Part shown: positions 31,371-44,766 of the stretch, one piece after another
Position numbering within the stretch: position 1 is the first letter of the stretch
Layout of the letters: each line of letters begins with the position of its first letter
NCBI GenBank assembly: GCA_033239125.1
Contig: BSWB01000003.1
Location: 29,031,001-29,095,000 of the forward strand
Direction of reading: 5' to 3'
DNA: 64,000 nt
Source of the DNA: Fagopyrum homotropicum
Lineage: Eukaryota > Streptophyta > Magnoliopsida > Caryophyllales > Polygonaceae
Position numbers and translations under genes: made by a program
Notes under the pieces: generated by a model
Seen by the model: only the letters and a program-made list of their open reading frames with translations
What the model was told of the DNA's origin: nothing
Database searches by the model: none

Positions 31371-33830
31371 TGTAACACCCCGAATCTGCGGGACTCGGGT
31401 CGCTACGGGCGGAGACCTCACAATGGGTCCCGACCCTTAGCCTGACAACAATTTCACCGGATCTTGCAACAAGGAACAAATAAAGGCCAAAACCGAAATA
31501 ACTTTTTTATGCAATGTTATGAAACCCGAAAACAAAAGAAAGGAAAGACTTCTGCCGTCCTTACAACAACATCAATATAATACAAAAACAACATAAATAC
31601 AAGGATTCCAAAACCCACTCAACCTAAGATGTACGGAACCCCGGCTGTCCACTCCCCCGGATCACTCAGCCACATCCTATCCTGCACATCAACTACAACA
31701 ATCGGTATAAAACCTTTAGCTCACATTATAGGCATTATAAAGATAATATGGCACAAACACACACATAACAACACATAACACACAACATGCTCATATACAT
31801 ACACATCCGTTACTTATTATCTTTTTAGGCTATTCCATATCTAATTCATTCGTTCAAAGTGTGACACGAGAGTCTTATAACTCTTTCCTTTGTCCCCGTG
31901 TAACCAACAGGAGTGTGGCGGCGCCCAACCCGTATACCTTGAGGGAGTGATGAAGAAGCCCGCCCGTATACCGTGTATGGCCTGGTCGCAAAGATCCCCC
32001 CAGTCTCCCTCGTGAAACTGAGCGGTGATGTCACCGCCCGATAATAATAATAGTAGTAACGATGAGCCAATAAATAAGGTCAAGTAAATCCTAATCCATT
32101 TTCATGCTTAAAAGCGGTAAACACACACTACCATATATATCCAAATAAGGCATAAAAGCGGCTAAGTAAGTCCGAGGACTTACCTCATCTCAAAGCTAAC
32201 CGAACCGATAACACTCCCCGAAAGAATATAACCAAAGCGTGTTCAAAACAAGGCAGGACAATCAACAACCACGCACGCAAGCTAGAAGTCCTTAGACTTC
32301 TAGTACTATATACGCTTACAAGATCGTACACTCCGGTAAACTAGGATAGCATTCCTAATCCTCACAACTTACAAGATCACGACTACAACCACAAGTGTTA
32401 GGATACTCTCATCGTAAACTCCACAAATTTCAACTAAATTATAATTACCACCTCAAGTCTCACAAGATCAACCATGAGGGTCACAACCGTATAATAACTC
32501 AAGATCAACACACCACATGTCAAAGAACATCAATAACCTCAAACACTCAGCTAAAGGTTCCAAGCCACTACTTGGCATTTGCCCTAAGTTATGCTAAATC
32601 CAACCTAGCATGATTCTACCACTAAATATAACTAGATAGAGGAAGAAGTTACTCACAAACAATCCAAGGTTGAAGAGGATCTACGGAAGCCGAGATTGGA
32701 TACGCTGGTCTATAACGGTCGCTTCCGGACCTAAACCAAAGTTAAGGAAATTTAGCTCATACTCTAAATTTGATAGTAATATATACCATATACTAATTTG
32801 AGGTAAAACTTGTTTTCAAAAGCCAACATTAAAAACCCATAATACATTTTCCGGGCAATTTATACGAACATAGGACTTGGTCATAAACAACAATTAAAAT
32901 CTTTAAGGTCATAATCCAAAATTAATCCAACAAGGGCATAATTGATAATTTGTAAAATCGGGTTAATATATGTAATTAATTTTCTGCAGAGGGCATAAGT
33001 GCAACTTCCAAAAAAGTGGGTCCAAAACTGCAATTATAAAAATGTAGGTATATTCTGTAATTATACCAAAATAGAGGGGTCATGATTTTAATTAACTCAA
33101 GGGTTTAAAAACCCGTTTCAGATCTTTGTTGGGGAAGGGAGAGTAGTGGCGGCGGCGGCCAGGACACTCCAGCGGTGGAGAGCAGGCAGGCTCTCCGGCA
33201 AGGGCGAGGGAGATGGTGTCTGCGGCGTTGGATTCTCCGGCAAGGGCGACGGAGGTGGCAGAGATTCGAGAGTCTGCTGAGCGGAATTGCAGAGAAGGAC
33301 AGAGGGAAAATAAAGATTCGGACAGGGCTTGGACGCGAGGGAGGGTGAGGGAAGCGGTAGAACTCTCTGGCGATAGTGGTGGCGAGGTGACGGTGCTCCA
33401 ATCCAGTTCCGACGACATGTTCGAGGGGGTGAAGATGGATATTGCAGGAGTGGTATCCGGAAAGAGCGAGAGAGAGAACCGGAGAGGGGGATGGTGAGTG
33501 CAGGAGAAGGTTGATGATAGGGGATGGAGATAGGGCACAATAGAGGGCCTTGTACAGAGGCTGCAGAAACGAGAGGTCGGGTGAGGTCGAGAGGACGGTT
33601 GCAGAGGTCCAAAGCAAGAATGCGTGTTGCGGCTCTTCACCAGTCAGAGAAATCAGAGGTAGCATCTAGGTGGGCTGCGAAAGTATAAGGAACACGCCAG
33701 GAAGAAAGAAAAAAAAAGAATGAAGGGGAAAGAGAAATAAAATATGATAAAATAACTCCATCTAAAATAATTGGAACGGGATTTTCGAGTCGGGAAGATT
33801 TTCCGAACCTTTCCGAAAGTTAACCAAAAA
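31371..33830 (-). repeat. G2b LTR, inverted, truncated
   Basis: TGTAACACCCC at 31371 is the complement of the G2 LTR end (compare 37230-37258). Similarity to the G2c LTR can be followed through the stretch with the GTGACACGAG complement near 31862 and the GC-rich part at 33120-33660, to the GTCGGGAAGATTTTCC stretch near 33790. The LTR start and purine tract are missing, because integrase C-terminal sequence follows directly. The right boundary is approximate. The frames at 33092-33665 lie in the GC-rich part on both strands and have no family resemblance. Confidence 0.72.
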
Positions 33831-34119
33831 AAATGAATGAACTCGGAAAGCTATGGCCCTCTAATCTAAAGTCTACTCGTCTAGACACACAAAGACTCGC
33901 AAGATATACACATACGAAACACACATAAACACATCACGTCACAAATCACATAAGCACAATCAAGGAAAGATCTCGGGACTAACCCGACAGTCCTATAGAT
34001 GTCGCTAAAACTGCGTAAAACTCGACCAAAAATACTATCCTACGTCTTCTTGTTAGCCTCATCAGATCCTCGTCTGCCACTAGATCATCACGACGGACCA
34101 TCCGTCTTGAGTCATGTAT
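33831..34119 (-). pseudogene. G2b integrase C-terminal remnant, piece 1
   Basis: Read on the minus strand, this matches G2c 41230-41500 and G2a 27690-27960, including the DDLVADE-like and VEFYA segments after the FHVSQLR-type region of chromovirus integrases. TGTAT at 34115-34119 is the target duplication of G2c. The same element resumes at 44767. Confidence 0.65.
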
Positions 34120-37100
34120 TGTAACGCCCCAATTTTTGGCGCGTTTGCGATATTTATTTCTCCGGATTTTATCGATATATTTATTTTATTTTATTTTTAT
34201 TTTCCGTGTGTAAAATAATTATATTATATCGTAAAAGTAAATTGCGAGAATAGTTTTTGTATTTCAAAGTATATTTTGCGAGTTCACCATATATTTTTTT
34301 TTATGTTTCGGAAAAAGTCGGGAATGTTTTCCGATTCAAAAATTCCGTTCGGAACGCTTTTGATCGAGTTATTCTATGGCTCTTTTTCCTTTTATGTTAA
34401 TTTTTTTTTCTTTCTTCTCTCATCTCTCTCCTTCACCCTTGTTGAGCTGTCTGCTATTCCGGCCTTTGGCCTCACCTACAGCCTATGCCTGTACACGCCC
34501 TTAGCTCCCCTGCAGCCTATACCTGCTAGTCCGTCCTTTGGCCTCACCTGTCTACCCCCATGTCATACCTTTGGATCTCTCCCTTGCTTCACTCAATCTG
34601 CTTTGAGCAGCTACACCCTTTTCCCTCTCCATTGTTCTATGTTTCAGCCCCTCTCCCTGCAACTCTCTCACGCTCACCCTCTATCTCCCTCATCAAGTTC
34701 AGCCTTGCCGCCAGCTCCATCTACCTCTGTCTCTTCGTGCTGCGCCGCCTAGCAGCCAACATCTCTCTCCCTTGTGGCACCCCGCTTCGCCGCCGGAGAC
34801 AACCGAACCCACGCTTCCAACTCATCTCCTTGACACCGGAGATCCACCCTCGTTGCCCCATCTGAGGAAGCCCGTCGGGGCCGTGAACCACCGGGAAGAA
34901 CCGGAGTCGCCTTCCGCCTTGATCCACCGGAGTCGCCAGCATTGCAAACCGGCCGGTATCGCCTGGAAGAGCCTGCCGCCGGAGTCGAGAGCCTCGCCTT
35001 CCCTCCTTTGCTGTTTGTCGCCCAGCCCAACCGCTGCCTTCTCCTTCCCCATTTATTCTCTACAGCCCCTGCGTTCCTATGTTGCTTTGGACTCCGGCTG
35101 ACTCGAGCCACCCACCTCCACGCTCTGGCGCCAGGAACGACGCCGGAGGAGCCGTCTCGGTGCTGCGTTGTCGGAGCCAGCCTCTACATAAGCCGCGCCA
35201 CCAGGAGCCCTGCTTCCTCTCTGCACCGCCGCCACCCTCCTGCGATGTTGAACGGGTTTTGAAACCCTTCTCCAAATTAGATCGGGAACCCTTTATTTTG
35301 GTATATTTACAGATAGTGTCCATGTTTTGTATTTGCAGATTATACCCACTCTTTTGGAAGTGCATTTATTGCCCTGCTGATTTGTATAATTATTTTTGAC
35401 CCTATGTTTTGAAATGTGTAGTTTCCGCCCTTGTGAAAAATCATAGATTTGGCATAAATCTTAATTTGGAAAATGGCCGAGTTTCTCGAGTATCATATTG
35501 TGCCGGGAATGTTGATTGCGGATTTTGACTCATCTTTATATAATCGTATATTTTGTCCCGGACAATGTTCTTATTGTTTTAACCTTGAATTTTAATTGCC
35601 GGGATATTCTTATATTTATATACCATATATATTATGCCCTTGATGGATTAATTACGGGTTATGACTCGAAGGTTTAATTACGGGATTTTAACGTTGACTT
35701 AGAAAACGAGTTTTACCTTGAGTTTATAATGTTATACCATTTTCCCGGATTATATATTTACGGTTTTTAACTTGGGTTTAAAAAGTGGGGTTTTCCTTAG
35801 ATTTATATATGTTGTTATTCCGTTCAAATTTAGCGTATAAGCTAAATTTATATAGTTTTGGTGTTAGGTTCGGAAGCATCCCGATAAAGACCTAACAAGT
35901 CCAAGTCGACATCCGTTGATCGATATCCGTTTTTGACGTCGTGTGAGTATTCCTTCCCTCGATCTAGTTATGTTTAGTAGTATCATGCTAGGTTGGATAT
36001 AACATAACTTAGAGTGAATACCAAGTAGTGGTTTTGGACCTTAGGTGAGTGTTTGAGGATTTTGAAATGTTGTAAGGCTTGAGGAGTGGATATTATCTTG
36101 TGAGGTTATGTATGGCTTTAAGTTGTATGTTGAGCTTGTGAGAATTTAGGGGTTGAGGTTGTACGATTGTTGAGATTGTGGTGACTAGGACGAGAGTATC
36201 CTAGCATGTGTAGTGATGGTTATGATCTTGTGAGATTGTGAGGATTAGGAGTTGTTATCCTATCGTGGTTGTGGTTTATGATCTTGCGAGATCATTGGGA
36301 CTAGAAGTCTAAGGACTTCTAGCATGTGAGAGGGATGTTGATCGTGTGCCTTTTTACAGGCGTTGAGTGTCTTCTTGTGGGAAGCTAAGAACGGGATATA
36401 GCGGGATTATATTTGGGACGAGGTAAGTCTTCGGACTTACTTAGCTCGTATTCTCTGTATTAGTTTCAATGCGTGTTTGGTGGTGTGTGTTTATTGTTTA
36501 TGTGCGTGTTTATTGCTTATGTTATAACATCTAAACCGGTAATAGGACCACCGACTTTATATGTTTATATTTGGCCCAAGTGTATGATAACGGGCGGTGA
36601 TCGCTATGTCCGGTCCAAAATGGGGATGACTGGGAGGTGCCTTGCGACCAGTCCATCGGGTGATGCTGATCCGCATCAAGTACAAACCCGTATGGTGAAA
36701 GGGGACAAGGGCGAGATCTTTAAGATTCTCGTGTCACAAAAGAAGTGAATTAGAACGGGATATGACCTAATAATAAAAAGATAATAAACCGGATTGTGTA
36801 TTTTGGAACATGTTGTGTGTTTATGATGCCTTATGTGTGTGTGTGTGCCAATACCATGATTCTAATGCCTTGAATGCTAGCTAACGGTTTTATACCGATA
36901 TTGTTGTAGATTGCATTGCAGGTTAGGAATGCGGTCGAGAGATCCGGAAGAGTGGGCAGCCGGGGTTCCGTACATTTTAGGAGTGAGTTTGGGTTAGAGT
37001 CGGGTTGTATTTTATTCTTTGTTTATTATGTTGGTATGCCGCGTGTATGGCGTTTTGGTCTTTAATGTTGTTTATCGGCTGAAGTCCGTTGTTTGTTTTC

Positions 37101-37258
37101 TTTTGGGTTTTCTTACATTGCATAAAATGTATTTCGGTTTTGCCTTTATTTGTGCCATGTTGAAAGATCCGGTGAAATTGTTGTCAGGCTAAGGGTCGGG
37201 ACCCATTGTGAGGTCCCAACCCGTAGCGCCCCGAGTCCCGCGGATTCGGGGTGTTACA
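34120..37258 (+). repeat. G2c 5' LTR
   Basis: The first ~260 bp are AT-rich. A CT-rich run (34380-34760) and a GC-rich part (34760-35270) follow, then AT-rich sequence to the end. The mirrored frames on both strands between 34270 and 35400 are compositional. The end carries GGGACCCATTGTGAGGTC, which is shared with the G1 LTR ends. Confidence 0.92.
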
Positions 37259-40200
37259 AAAGTGGTATCAGAGCCCTAGGTTGACAACAATGGCACTCGC
37301 AATCTTCTAAAGGCCGAATAAGGAATAAACAGAATCCCGCGGGTTTTGAGTTTTCGTTTTCAAAATCACATGCATGAGTCGGGGTAGAATGTACGGACCA
37401 CCACTCCTTCCGTGGATCTCGGCAACATAGTTTATTGGATTTTTAGTATATATATGTATATATGTATATATGTGTATATATGTAGATATGTATCGTGAAC
37501 CTAGGATGTATTTGGACTATTACTATATGTTGATTATAGTTATGCATGATGGACTTGTTATATTGTTATGGTGGCACGACCTTTATATTGATATGATTTG
37601 TACATGTGGCATGATAATATTATATTAGTGCTTGAAACTCATTTTATGAGAATGGTTTCCTTGGATGTGTTATGCTGATAGCAGGTGGACATAGGGCTTA
37701 TATAGTTATATACATATACTAGGATATATAGTGACATATGGATGCTAGACCTTATAGTCGAGAAGATATAAAGCTATCATCGCCCCTTGGATGGCGCAGT
37801 TTGGCTTAGGATAGTTTACATCTGAGGTTGAGTATGCTCAAATACCGAGTTGTGTATCACGTTTTGGACAAACACCTTGGTGTTTCTCGGACCCCTTTAA
37901 GTGGACATCGAAGCGGAAGATTAAAGATGGCGTAAACGAAGGACAAACGAGTGGAAGAGAACCTCGAGTTGTTTTAAGCAAAACTGAGAAGGAAGTCATA
38001 CGAGTAAGGAAGCAACACGAAGACATGAGAGTGGTTGCAAAGAAGCAACGATTGAATCACAACGAAACCAACTAGAGATGGTGAACTTATGATTTTTCAA
38101 GACGACGCATGGATAACTAAGGACGCGAAGCGGGAAGGAAAAGAGTCAATACTAGCAAGGGTAGAAGTGGTATTTCCTCGAGACATGAAGTTTTTTTCCT
38201 AGATGCTCCTAAGCATGAGAGTCAGAGTGTGAAGTGTGGTTGAACTAATACGAAGATTCATGAGATGCGTACATTAAGCTTACAGAAGAACTAGAAAGTG
38301 GAGCGACGGTTTTTGCGAGAGCTTAAGCGGGAGACTTCTTCAGAAATACGAGAGTTATGAGGAGGATTACATGGCAAAAGTTCACATAGTAGAATTACCT
38401 TGCGGAGTCGATCGTTTTCCGTCGTGGTGATGAGACTGAGCAATGTTAAGAAGGAGAAAGTGTGTGTGGGTGATGATCTTCAAAAGATGAAAGATGAAAC
38501 AAGGGGCGAGGATCGAAAGACTTAAGTTACCAACCAAGAGAAGAGAATGGTTATAAACGATAGAGATGTGGGGAAATTACAATTACAACACATTATGAAG
38601 GACGGTTAAGCCTATGAAGTTGGGTCATTTGACACAAAAGAGCCGAGAAGGTGTAGTTATCTTACCGAAGTGGAAGGAAGAGGGGAGCGTAATAGGAGCT
38701 AACGGAGTTGAAAGTAGAGTTAAATGAGCTAGTGAAGTTAAGGCGGAATACCCCGAGAGGGTATCCTTCAGTAGTATGGTAACATGAAAGTGTGATAGGG
38801 AGGTAAGTCATTGATCTTGGAAAGGGTCATTAATGAGCTAATCGGTGACCACTGGAAATGCACAAGTGCGGGTTGATACTGGTGACTGTAGGTGGGGAGA
38901 GTAACCTAGGAGATTGGATCATGAAGAGGTAACCAGAACGTGGAATATTCTTGGTGGTTGAATATCGGCAACGAAGAGGTATATCAAGGGAAGTGCAAAT
39001 ATCTTAATCAGGTAACAAATGATCGATTCTAGCAAGTGATAGTAACATACCGTGTGGGGAGGGATTGTAACGATCTGGTGCGACCTTCTTAGGTCATGGG
39101 TTGGTCATATGGGGAAGGACACATATCAGGGTAAGTGGGAGTGAAAAGACAAAGAGGAAGGTGAATCATCTATGGTTATTGTGCATAAAGGGGGGAATAT
39201 ATGAGGGGATGTATGGTATATTTATTCTAAGGTAATGAATGCCATGTTTGCGCGAGCAAAAGCTAAGTCAAGTGTTGTGACTCGCATGGAGAAGCCATAG
39301 TGGCTATGACATGAAACGAGGAATCTAGATTAGGGCAACGCAACAAGCTTAGAGTTATGATGTTAGTGATTGGTGGAGTTATGAGTGGGTCTTTCAGTGA
39401 TTGTGGTTGGAAAATTTCGCCTAAGGGCATGCTAGTACGGTTGTAAAGTTGCTCATAAGGTGGCCAACAAGAGTAGGAGAAGATTCATGTTTTGAAGTTT
39501 GATGTCGATATGAGACATACAAAAAGTAAATGAAAGATCGAGGTTAGAGCCTCTGCAGTTGTTTAACGTGACATAAGGAAATGAAGTGTAAATTTGTACA
39601 CCTACTTGAAGAAAGGATGTATGTGGTAAGAGTTGATGTAGAATATGAGGAGTTCCTCCCATATGCTGGGATGTCAGAAGAAGCGAATAAGATTGTATCG
39701 ATTTGTTATATGGCATGCTTGAGTTTTGTAGTTAGGACTTTTGTGACTGAACACATGCGAGAGATCAAGAGATGTTTTATATCCTTTCCTTTGAGGTGAA
39801 AAGAGCAATTAAGCTGATATATTGCTTAACTAAGGCTCCAAGAGTCGGAAGACTCGAGCAAGTTCCTCGAGACCAAGAGATGAATGATCTTTGAAAGAAG
39901 ACGGTCGACGTTGTAGCTATGGATGAGACATTACACGTGTTGAAAGAAGTCACCCCAATAGATAGGGATGGACCACTTTTCAAGCGTTAGGACCAGGCTG
40001 TGTCGGTCATTACGAGATGAAATGGGTAGAGAAAAGATGGAACCCGGGATAGAACGGACCAATGCATCGGAATGTGAATTTTACCGCTAAGATTGATTTG
40101 GGCTCAACTCTCATTTCTAAGGCGCCGTACAAAAGACATCAATAAATGATACCCGTAAGGACACTCGAATTGAGGATGCAATCGAAGGAGCAATTGCAAG

Positions 40201-41621
40201 GACTTGTTGATAAAGGTTCATTAGAACCAATGCACTGTCATAGAGAACACCATAAATTTATCTTAAACTCTTGATTTGAAGTTATTATGAGAACACTAGA
40301 ATTGTTGTGAAAAAGACAGACATTTCTCTCCAATTGAACGTCGATTACCGTGAGTCGAAGGACACGTCTTCCTTACAATGAATGTATGATCTACTCAATC
40401 AGTTACAAGGGTCGGTAGTCTCTTATGGGAATGAGTTAAGGTCTAATTGTCACCAATTGAGAATTCGAGTCTGAGATATTGCAAGTACGGCATTTTGGAC
40501 CAATCAAAGTCACTACGAGTTGTAGTTATTCCTTATGGGCTTACCGATGCCCCGGATAAGATATTTTGGGTCTACTCTTGAAGGAGAGAAGGGTTATGAC
40601 AAGTTGTCTTGGGATGACAAATCCCAAAGAAGGTGAAAGAAGTACAAGTTTTCTTAGATGTGCCGGGCATTACCAGATCTGTGAAGTGAGAAGTTGTATA
40701 ACGGCATTTATGGTAACCTCCGGAGGACAATGAAGCATTGAATGGGACGAAGAGTCGACAATAGAGTTGTTGAGAGTTAAAAAGAAGATTCATTGGTGAA
40801 ACTGTTTTAATTTACCTAGGGTATTATGGGTTTGAAGGGTACATGTGATTCTTCAAGACAAGGTCTTGGTCGAGTGTTGAGGAGCGATGTAAGAGTAATA
40901 ACATACGTGTCTCGTTAGGGAATCAGTGAGAAGTGAAGTATTTTCTCCATTATTGGGGACTTACTTCTAGAATTTAAGGAAACATAACATTAAAGTTGGG
41001 TTGACAAGAACCAAAGCCAACGGTGTAAATTGGAAGTTCGATCTTCCTTGTTTGAGACTAATAAAGAGAACAATAATGAAAATGATGCATTGAGAAAGAC
41101 CCGAGAAGGAAGCTGAGTTCCGATATATCGGACCTTTGTGAGATGTTAGCGCGAGTTGGGAAAGTGGTTTACCAGTTGGCGTAGCCACCAAGAGTAGAGA
41201 GTGTTCACCTAGTGTTCATGTGTATCAGTCGAGAGAGTACATACACGACTCGAGACAGATTGTTAGTTACGGTGATTTAGTCGCAGACGAAGAACCGAAG
41301 AGGATAATAGGAAGACAAAGTATAGTATCTTTGGTTGAGTTTTACGCCGAAATAGTAGCTTTGATAGAATCGACGGGTTAAACCTAGTTCTTCCCTTAAG
41401 TTATTTGTGCTTTTGTGTGATGTTATATGTGGTTTTGTGCCCCGTGAGGGAATGGATCTTATGTCCGGTTATATATCTTGCGGTTGTAGTTCAGGTAGTT
41501 TGTGTGTATAGATTAGAAGGTCTAAGCCTTCCTAGTTATGAGTTTATACCTCGGCCTTAGGGACCGAGAAGTTCGGCGTATGGCAAGTTTCGGGACGAAA
41601 CTTGTTTTTAGGGGGATCTGA
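37259..41621 (+). pseudogene. G2c internal region, compressed pol remnants
   Basis: A TATATATG-type microsatellite lies at about 37440-37490. Remnants matching G2a occur in order: the stretch before RT (about 40030-40230), RT with an RGQGSVVS-like region (about 40290-40560), then the junction into KIFWVYS-like sequence near 40560, and the integrase C-terminus (about 41090-41390). Stops fall throughout. The catalytic RT box and the integrase DDE core are absent. The CAAGTTTCG/CGAAACTTG palindrome (41584-41604) and the purine tract TTTTTAGGGGGATCTGA precede the LTR. Confidence 0.8.
37263..37274 (+). other. Primer binding site, tRNA-iMet type (G2c)
   Basis: TGGTATCAGAGC, starting 4 bases after the 5' LTR. 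Confidence 0.92.
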
Positions 41622-44600
41622 TGTAACGCCCCAATTTTTGGCGCATTTGCGATATTTATTTCTCCGGATTTTATCGATATATTTATTTTATTTTATTTTT
41701 ATTTTCCGTGTGTAAAATAATTATATTATATCGTAAAAGTAAATTGCGAGAATAGTTTTTGTATTTTAAAGTATATTTTGCGAGTTCACCATATATTTTT
41801 TTTTATGTTTCGGAAAAAGTCGGGAATGTTTTCCGATTCAAAAATTCCGTTCGGAACGCTTTTGATCGAGTTATTCTATGGCTCTTTTTCCTTTTATGTT
41901 AATTTTTTTTTTCTTTCTTCTCTCATCTCTCTCCTTCACCCTTGTTGAGCTGTCTGCTATTCCGGCCTTTGGCCTCACCTACAGCCTATGCCTGTACACG
42001 CCCTTAGCTCCCCTGCAGCCTATACCTGCTAGTCCGTCCTTTGGCCTCACCTGTCTACCCCCATGTCATACCTTTGGATCTCTCCCTTGCTTCACTCAAT
42101 CTGCTTTGAGCAGCTACACCCTTTTCCCTCTCCATTGTTCTATGTTTCAGCCCCTCTCCCTGCAACTCTCTCACGCTCACCCTCTATCTCCCTCATCAAG
42201 TTCAGCCTTGCCGCCAGCTCCATCTACCTCTGTCTCTTCATGCTGCGCCGCCTAGAAGCCAACATCTCTCTCCCTTGTGGCACCCCGCTTCGCCGCCGGA
42301 GACAACCGAACCCACGCTTCCAACTCATCTCCTTGACACCGGAGATCCACCCTCGTTGCCCCATCTGAGGAAGCCCGTCGGGGCCGTGAACCACCGGGAA
42401 GAACTGGAGTCGCCTTCCGCCTTGATCCACCGGAGTCGCCAGCATTGCAAACCGGCCGGTATCGCCTGGAAGAGCCTGCCGCCGGAGTCGAGAGCCTCGC
42501 CTTCCCTCCTTTGCTGTTTGTCGCCCAGCCCAACCGCTGCCTTCTCCTTCCCCATTTATTCTCTACAGCCCCTGCGTTCCTATGTTGCTTTGGACTCCGG
42601 CTGACTCGAGCCACCCACCTCCACGCTCTGGCGCCAGGAACGACGCCGGAGGAGCCGTCTCGGTGCTGCGTTGTCGGAGCCAGCCTCTGCATAAGCCGCG
42701 CCACCAGGAGCCCTGCTTCCTCTCTGCACCGCCGCCACCCTCCTGCGATGTTGAACGGGTTTTGAAACCCTTCTCCAAATTAGGTCGGGAACCCTTTATT
42801 TTGGTATATTTACAGATAGTGTCCATGTTTTGTATTTGCAGATTATACCCACTCTTTTGGAAGTGCATTTATTGCCCTGCTGATTTGTATAATTATTTTT
42901 GACCCTATGTTTTGAAATGTGTAGTTTCCGCCCTTGTGAAAAATCATAGATTTGGCATAAATCTTAATTTGGAAAATGGCCGAGTTTCTCGAGTATCATA
43001 TTGTGCCGGGAATGTTGATTGCGGATTTTGACTCATCTTTATATAATCGTATATTTTGTCCCGGACAATGTTCTTATTGTTTTAACCTTGAATTTTAATT
43101 GCCGGGATATTCTTATATTTATATACCATATATATTATGCCCTTGATGGATTAATTACGGGTTATGACTCGAAGGTTTAATTACGGGATTTTAACGTTGA
43201 CTTAGAAAACGAGTTTTACCTTGAGTTTATAATGTTATACCATTTTCCCGGATTATATATTTACGGTTTTTAACTTGGGTTTAAAAAGTGGGGTTTTCCT
43301 TAGATTTATATATGTTGTTATTCCGTTCAAATTTAGCGTATAAGCTAAATTTATATAGTTTTGGTGTTAGGTTCGGAAGCGTCCCGATAAAGACCTAACA
43401 AGTCCAAGTCGACATCCGTTGATCGATATCCGTTTTTGACGTCGTGTGAGTATTCCTTCCCTCGATCTAGTTATGTTTAGTAGTATCATGCTAGGTTGGA
43501 TATAACATAACTTAGAGTGAATACCAAGTAGTGGTTTTGGACCTTAGGTGAGTGTTTGAGGATTTTGAAATGTTGTAAGGCTTGAGGAGTGGATATTATC
43601 TTGTGAGGTTATGTATGGCTTTAAGTTGTATGTTGAGCTTGTGAGAATTTAGGGGTTGAGGTTGTACGATTGTTGAGATTGTGGTGACTAGGACGAGAGT
43701 ATCCTAGCATGTGTAGTGATGGTTATGATCTTGTGAGATTGTGAGGATTAGGATTTGTTATCCTATCGTGGTTGTGGTTTATGATCTTGCGAGATCATTG
43801 GGACTAGAAGTCTAAGGACTTCTAGCATGTGAGAGGGATGTTGATCGTGTGCCTTTTTACAGGCGTTGAGTGTCTTCTTGTGGGAAGCTGAGAACGGGAT
43901 ATAGCGGGATTATATTTGGGACGAGGTAAGTCTTCGGACTTACTTAGCTCGTATTCTCTGTATTAGTTTCAATGCGTGTTTGGTGGTGTGTGTTTATTGT
44001 TTATGTGCGTGTTTATTGCTTATGTTATAACATCTAAACCGGTAATAGGACCACCGACTTTATATGTTTATATTTGGCCCAAGTGTATGATAACGGGCGG
44101 TGACCGCTATGTCCGGTCCAAAATGGGGATGACTGGGAGGTGCCTTGCGACCAGTCCATCGGGTGATGCTGATCCGCATCAAGTACAAACCCGTATGGTG
44201 AAAGGGGACAAGGGCGAGATCTTTAAGATTCTCGTGTCACAAAAGAAGTGAATTAGAACGGGATATGACCTAATAATAAAAAGATAATAAACCGGATTGT
44301 GTATTTTGGAACAAGTTGTGTGTTTATGATGCCTTATGTGTGTGTGTGTGCCAATACCATGATTCTAATGCCTTGAATGCTAGCTAACGGTTTTATACCG
44401 ATATTGTTGTAGATTGCATTGCAGGTTACGAATGCGGTCGAGAGATCCGGAAGAGTGGGCAGCCGGGGTTCCGTACATTTTAGGAGTGAGTTTGGGTTAG
44501 AGTCGGGTTGTATTTTATTCTTTGTTTATTATGTTGGTATGCCGCGTGTATGGCGTTTTGGTCTTTAATGTTGTTTATCGGCTGAAGTCCGTTGTTTGTT

Positions 44601-44761
44601 TTCTTTTGGGTTTTCTTACATTGCATAAAATGTATTTCGGTTTTGCCTTTATTTGTGCCATGTTGAAAGATCCGGTGAAATTGTTGTCAGGCTAAGGGTC
44701 GGGACCCATTGTGAGGTCCCAACCCGTAGCGCCCCGAGTCCCGCGGATTCGGGGTGTTACA
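41622..44761 (+). repeat. G2c 3' LTR
   Basis: Almost identical to 34120-37258; one extra T in a poly-T run explains the length difference of 1 bp. It is followed by the duplication TGTAT (44762-44766). Confidence 0.93.
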
Positions 44762-44766
44762 TGTAT

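Larger units (their letters stand above)
34120..44761 (+). mobile_element. G2c: recently inserted non-autonomous LTR element (10.6 kb)
   Basis: The two LTRs (34120-37258 and 41622-44761) begin TGTAACGCCCC, end GGGGTGTTACA, and are flanked by TGTAT on both sides. By eye I counted about 12 substitutions and one 1-base indel between them over 3.14 kb. It has a tRNA-iMet primer site and a purine tract. The 4.36-kb interior has no frame above about 90 codons, and its pol remnants are compressed in the same way as in G2a and G2b. It can only have moved with enzymes made elsewhere. Confidence 0.93.

Noticed and set aside
33092..33665. Three overlapping minus-strand frames of 164-186 codons
   Set aside because: All three minus-strand frames are open over the same Pro/Ser-rich GC block in the G2b LTR, so this is a composition effect.
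34276..35399. Frames up to 158 codons in the G2c LTR, repeated at 41878-42902
   Set aside because: Low-complexity Ser/Pro/Leu or Arg-rich products on both strands of a CT/GC-rich LTR block; they are duplicated only because the LTR is.
37440..37490. TATATATG-type microsatellite as a promoter
   Set aside because: A simple repeat inside the G2c interior, with no leader or frame after it.
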